Assembly: GCA_015679605.1 (NCBI GenBank)
Contig: JAAAVE010000162.1
Span: 1 to 25,171, forward strand
Direction: 5' to 3'
Length of the DNA stretch: 25,171 bases
Origin: Podila epigama
Lineage: Eukaryota; Mortierellomycota; Mortierellomycetes; Mortierellales; Mortierellaceae
The first letter of the stretch is position 1. Every line of letters starts with the position of its first letter. Below the pieces are notes generated by a model, which did not search any database, was not told the DNA's origin, and saw only the letters and a program-made list of their open reading frames with translations. The position numbers and the translations under genes are program-made. This document shows positions 18,901 to 25,171 of the stretch, piece by piece.

Positions 18901-21425
18901 TCATCCTGTGCGAGAGGTTCTTGAGCGACCGTTCTGGGTACAACTGCGGAGGATGGGTATAGAGGTTTTGATGTTCATTAGCCTGATCATCGTCGGTATG
19001 GTCGTTCCGGCACTCGTGTTAAGACCAATAATCTATATCACTGCATCAAATTGGAGGTAAGTTTTCTTTGTTATATTCTATATTTCAGCTCTTGTGTATT
19101 CATAATGAACAAGGATAGCTCGACTATTTTCATCTAATACCCTCTGTTCCCCCCTTTTTTTTTTTTTTTTTTTTTTTTTTCTATTTTTTCTATTTTTTTC
19201 AATTCATCTAAAGAAATGATATTAGCGTATCTTCTATTGGCATAATTCACACTTGCATTATATCGTGCTCTAGCAATTTATTCAGCATCTCATCAACGGC
19301 ACGGAAGTTGCTCGAGCGATGGTGGCATGTCCTATCAAGGTGGATGAGGTTGAGCTCATTCATGTTTGCAAGGAATGGTGAGCGATTCTTGGATGAGGAG
19401 GGTCATGTCGAGTATCGTACATGGGGCTCATGGTTGCGACGTGAAAGGCCACCTATCCTAGGCGTGGAGACGACAGCGGAGGAAACTGTTGGCAGTGGAG
19501 AAGAACTGGATATTGATGCTCCAGTCATTTTTGTAAGGGATGGAGGATTCTATCGCGTGCCCAGTTCTGCCAGGATCCGACACAACAAGAATTGGCACAT
19601 CTTTGTCCCTGTTGATGAATCAGGACTTGCCTTGGATCCAAACGATGACATGCCATGCGAGTCAGACCAGTTTTCAGCGTTGCCAGGCAATGCCACTCCA
19701 TCTCCAGTTGATCCGAGAGAGAACACTATCGTCGTGTATGGGCCACCGCATTTTCAACTCAGGCTCGTGGTCTTTGTACTGTTGTTTTGGGTCTCGGTCA
19801 CCCATTTTGCATGGCTGGCCATCATTGTTCCCCGTAAGCTTACTATTCTCTAGCCCTCAAAACCATTGTGCATCTCTATGACTCACGAGCTAAAGGGGCG
19901 AAAAAACCTGGAACTAACATATCTCACTCTGTTGTAATGGTAACAACTAGATTATGTTGGAAGGAATGCGCTTGCACTCGTATTTGACTTGCACATCGAC
20001 TCTTTGGCTTTACATGTTGGACTTGTTCTTTTCTATGCGGTTTGGTGGATATCCGACCGAGTCGTGACGAACGCACATTTATATTCAAGAGAAAATCTGC
20101 AGTCGATTGATGTCAAGGCTCAGATGAATGCGCTTTTCGCAGGCGCCAAGAAAGCGGCTTCGGCGCTTGCATTCGGTGTCAATTTTGGCGTCATTCTTCC
20201 AGTACAAGTTGGATTGATCTTTGAACTGTATATTGTGCGGCCACCGCGAGTGTATATTTTCCAGGGAGCTGATCATGTCAACTTTGGACCTGTAAGTTCT
20301 GTTAATATCTTTTTCCTGTTTCTCTCTCTTTTTTTGTCTTGCGTTTCTTAATGAATACTAAAACATGTTTCTATCCTATGGTAGATGTGGTTTTTTGGCA
20401 CTTTTGTAGGCTTAGTGTTCTTACGGCAGATATTGGGACTTGGGATAGAAGCCTTCGATAACTTGATGTTTATCCCTCCCCTCGAGTGGAATTTGCGTGA
20501 AGTATTGATTCCAGGCTATGCGAGAACTACCTCACTTATCCTTGTGCCCCGAATTATCGCCGAGCTTGTGATTTTTATGTTTGGTAAGTTGTTTATCCTT
20601 TTTTTTGTTTTTACTATTCTTTATAGTATCCACTATTATGTTTTCCTAACTAATCACATTTCGACGCCTTTTTTTTCTTGGTATGTGTCAAATTTTGGAT
20701 AAGAAGATGTTCCGGAGGACATTGTTGAGCTATGGTCACATTCTCTCTGCTTGCTTATGTTGTATTTGGTACTTTCCATCAGAAAGGGTGTCAACGCCGT
20801 GCGAGGATGGTCTGCTTATGTTCGAGATCAAGAGTATTTGCTCGGTCAGCAACTTCATAACCTTGTAGACCATGAAGTCCAGACAACACCAGCAACCAAT
20901 GAGGTGAAGGAGCCTTCTGTGATTGAGACTGTGAGCGATAAAGGAGAGGAGTTACATTCTGCTATTGAGGATGTACAACAACAGAACCTAGGTCACACGG
21001 AATTGGCGTCATTGTCATCGTCAAGTTTCGTCGATAACTCTGCAGCATTGTCTTCGTCATCCTCCTCCTCTGCCTCTGCCTCCACGCTGACTACAAGTGT
21101 TTTCAACAGAGTCAAAGCCTCTCTTGCATCGACTCTAGTCGCCAGTGATGCGAGGGTAATTGAGAAAGAAAAGAAGGAGGAAAGGGAGGAGATTGGTAAC
21201 AATCAGGATGATGAGCATCCACAAGAGTATGGTATCCGAGGCTGGTCAGTGTCACTGAGTGACTCTGAATCCGAAAAGGAGACCAACAACAGGTTCAAGC
21301 GACGCGATACGATGTCAGCGCAGGAAAACAACGACGACGACGACGACGCGTGGGAGAATGGAAGCATTGCGAGTCGGATACGGTCTCGAAGAAACCTACG
21401 GTTTCGGCAAAACGCTCGCGCCTAG
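15938..21425 (+). CDS. SSM4: Doa10/MARCH6-type ER membrane RING-CH E3 ubiquitin ligase
   Basis: Eleven exons: 15938-15953, 16077-16173, 16353-16385, 16493-16533, 16644-17016, 17127-18489, 18611-19056, 19286-19833, 19951-20291, 20385-20583 and 20707-21425, about 1391 aa. The first exon is 16 nt and gives [20 protein letters not shown]. The RING-CH is complete: C8, C11, C25, C27, H35, C38, C51, C54. Multiple hydrophobic spans follow, as in the roughly 14-pass Doa10/TEB4 family. A long acidic Asp/Ser/Gln-rich loop (exon 6) separates early spans from the rest. The C-terminal span is followed by [13 protein letters not shown] (about 1192-1204), matching the conserved Doa10 C-terminal element. About 187 more residues follow, Ser/Glu-rich and ending basic. 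The family sits in ER and inner nuclear membranes, ubiquitinating ERAD-C and sterol-pathway substrates with Ubc6/Ubc7. Two acceptors are ambiguous: exon 8 (19274 or 19286) and exon 11 (20704 or 20707). Confidence 0.9.
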
Positions 21426-21846
21426 ATATTAAACAATACAAACAGTACATAAAGGTTTTATGCATGTTCGTGTTCTCGAAGTGGTCCCCCCTGTCATGAT
21501 TGTATTCTACAAAGAAAAAACACCTCATGATGTCCAGGCATAGCATTGGGATGTAACAATTTTGGTTTTTTTGTACCTCAAGGACAAAGAACGCTTTGAA
21601 TGTCTCTTCAATCCTAAGATGTGAATGCTCTCATTTGCACAGACCATTCTTGAGTATCGCATCAGCCTTCTCAGCCCATTGCTCACCATGGCCCACAATA
21701 GCAACGTACCATACTTCGAAATCTTAGGAAATTTTTTTTTTTACAATGATATCTTTTCATTGTCTAATCTCCTTGTTTATAGTCCCAACTTTCCTCTTCC
21801 TATCTACTATCTGCGTGTTTTTGTATCATTACGGCCAACCCGCTTT
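21426..21846. other. Convergent 3' interval between Doa10 gene and PheRS alpha
   Basis: 421 bp without a supported gene. ATTAAA at 21428-21433 directly follows the Doa10 stop and could be its poly(A) signal. The rest is AT-rich with poly-T runs (near 21563 and 21732). Confidence 0.5.
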
Positions 21847-24126
<2,280 letters not shown>

Positions 24127-24499
24127 GGTCGAGATGGAGATTACAATTGAGGTGAAGGAGCAAGAAAATGGAAGGAAAAAAAAAAAATGGCTTCTTTACT
24201 TGTTTACGCTTTTTTTGTCGCTGTGAATTGTTGAAACAGCCAATCAGTGCGTGAGTCATCCCATCCTATTCACACCAGATTCTTGCGGCACAAATCCAAG
24301 TTGGGGCAAAAAAAAAATGCAAATTCAAACTTTGCTTCCTTTTGCTTCTTGTCGAGTCACGACAATGAGGGTTTTTCTGCGCCTCCTTCTCTCGTCATTG
24401 TTTTCTAGTCAAAAAGAACTATGAAAAGGAGACTCGATAGTATTTTGCGTGTCCATGCGCTGGATTTCGCGTGAATTAGGTGTTGCCTATGTTTTGGAT

Positions 24500-24617
24500 A
24501 TTGGTAGTAGTTGTGCTTACATTGGTAGAAGTTATGTTTGGATATTGGATATTGGTAATAGTTGCGCTTATATTGTTAGAAGTTGTGCGTGGATATTGAC
24601 TGTAGTTGAGTGTAGGA
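24500..24617 (+). repeat. Decayed ~22-bp tandem repeat
   Basis: About five imperfect units begin ATTGGTAG/ATTGTTAG/ATTGACTG and contain AGTTGTG or AGTTATG, and are arranged in a higher-order ~45-bp pattern introduced by GGATATTG. Open frames across it are a by-product of the repeat. Confidence 0.65.
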
Positions 24618-24824
24618 AGAGAGGTAACCCCCAAGGTATCATAGACAGACACAGCTTGCATTTGTAGGTCTCTAGTTCAGAGCGTCACAAGAATAAAGTC
24701 AATTATTAGCGCGAGAGAGAGAGAGCGAACTCCAAGGTAAAAAAAAAGTCAGTTTGTGGAGAAACTACACGTCGGCTGGCTGCTCGTTTTCACCTCTTTG
24801 GATGGCGTTCGTTTGATCTGTGTA

Positions 24825-24855
24825 CGTGAAAACATGAAAACGTGAAAACGTGAAC
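24825..24855 (+). repeat. CGTGAAAA octamer tandem repeat
   Basis: CGTGAAAA, CATGAAAA, CGTGAAAA and CGTGAAC follow one another without spacing. A further copy in inverted orientation (CGTTTTCAC) lies at 24785-24793. The spacing suggests a microsatellite or a cluster of factor-binding sites upstream of a gene. Confidence 0.55.
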
Positions 24856-25171
24856 GTTCTTTCCAATAACAAAGATCAAAAGGGGAGCCAACCGTTTTCT
24901 TTACAGCGCGTTCCGCCCCTTGAGTAAGTCAGTGCAGCACTTTGTGAGATTTTTTTTTTTTTTTCCTCCTCCGCTAAATTTTTTTTTTCCTTGCCTCGGC
25001 TTTGATTTTGGTTCGCAGGATCTGCTCAACCCCATGTGATCGTGGTTAGTAGGCTGTCTACAAGAAAAAGATCAAAATCAATCACCCGAGTCTAATTTCC
25101 ACCGGATTTCTGCGCTCGTCCCTGAACATTGCCATCCACCCATCTTAGAGAGAGGGAGAAGTGAGAGAGAG

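Larger units (their letters stand above)
24127..25171. other. Intergenic region upstream of PheRS alpha, to the window edge
   Basis: No gene is supported. It holds the PheRS promoter, two decayed tandem repeats (24500-24617 and 24825-24855), (GA)n tracts near 24713-24725 and at the right end, and poly-T runs near 24952-24964 and 24980. The right part may be the promoter and leader of a plus-strand gene starting outside the window. Confidence 0.5.

Noticed and set aside
24500-24617. Regular repeats resembling a CRISPR-like array
   Set aside because: Units are only about 22 bp, imperfect and contiguous without unique spacers, and the genome is eukaryotic. It is a decayed minisatellite.

Overview
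The window looks like nuclear DNA of an early-diverging filamentous fungus, most likely Mortierellomycota (Mortierella and relatives). Protein-coding genes are split by short GT-AG introns (about 90-230 bp). Intergenic DNA is rich in poly-A/T runs and pyrimidine microsatellites. Housekeeping proteins are clearly fungal/eukaryotic: cytosolic PheRS alpha, a Doa10-type ER ubiquitin ligase and Swt1. A pair of AIG1/GIMAP-like GTPases sits beside them. The genus-level placement is inference; no database search was possible.

Layout. Bases 32-1555(1660), minus strand: an F-box protein. Bases 1661-3414: no intact gene, but a diverged large inverted repeat (arms about 2104-2406 and 2809-3220). Bases 3415-6165 (minus) and 7121-8866 (plus): two paralogous AIG1-like P-loop GTPases arranged head to head, one with two G domains in tandem and one with a single G domain. 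Bases 9961-12925 (plus): a four-exon gene whose predicted protein joins an N-terminal membrane anchor, an acidic linker, a PAM2 motif and two Nab2-type CCCH zinc fingers. Bases 13283-15461 (minus): Swt1, a PIN-domain endoribonuclease with a long Gln/His/Gly-rich N-terminus. Bases 15938-21425 (plus): an 11-exon Doa10/MARCH6 (SSM4) E3 ligase. Bases 21847-24126 (minus): a seven-exon cytosolic phenylalanyl-tRNA synthetase alpha subunit. Bases 24127-25171: intergenic DNA with decayed minisatellites, probably including the promoter of a gene beyond the right edge.

The genes do not form an operon. The two GTPases are the only pair that looks functionally related, through sequence homology, shared architecture and a shared promoter region. 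Swt1 and Doa10 share a 476-bp divergent promoter, but I see no evidence that they work together. The most novel item is the membrane-anchored PAM2 plus CCCH protein. It would be predicted to hold poly(A)-binding protein and mRNA at a membrane surface. The second is the GTPase pair, in which one protein carries an extra, apparently degenerate G domain.

Exon structures were worked out by hand from splice signals, reading-frame continuity and family similarity. The protein lengths given depend on these models.
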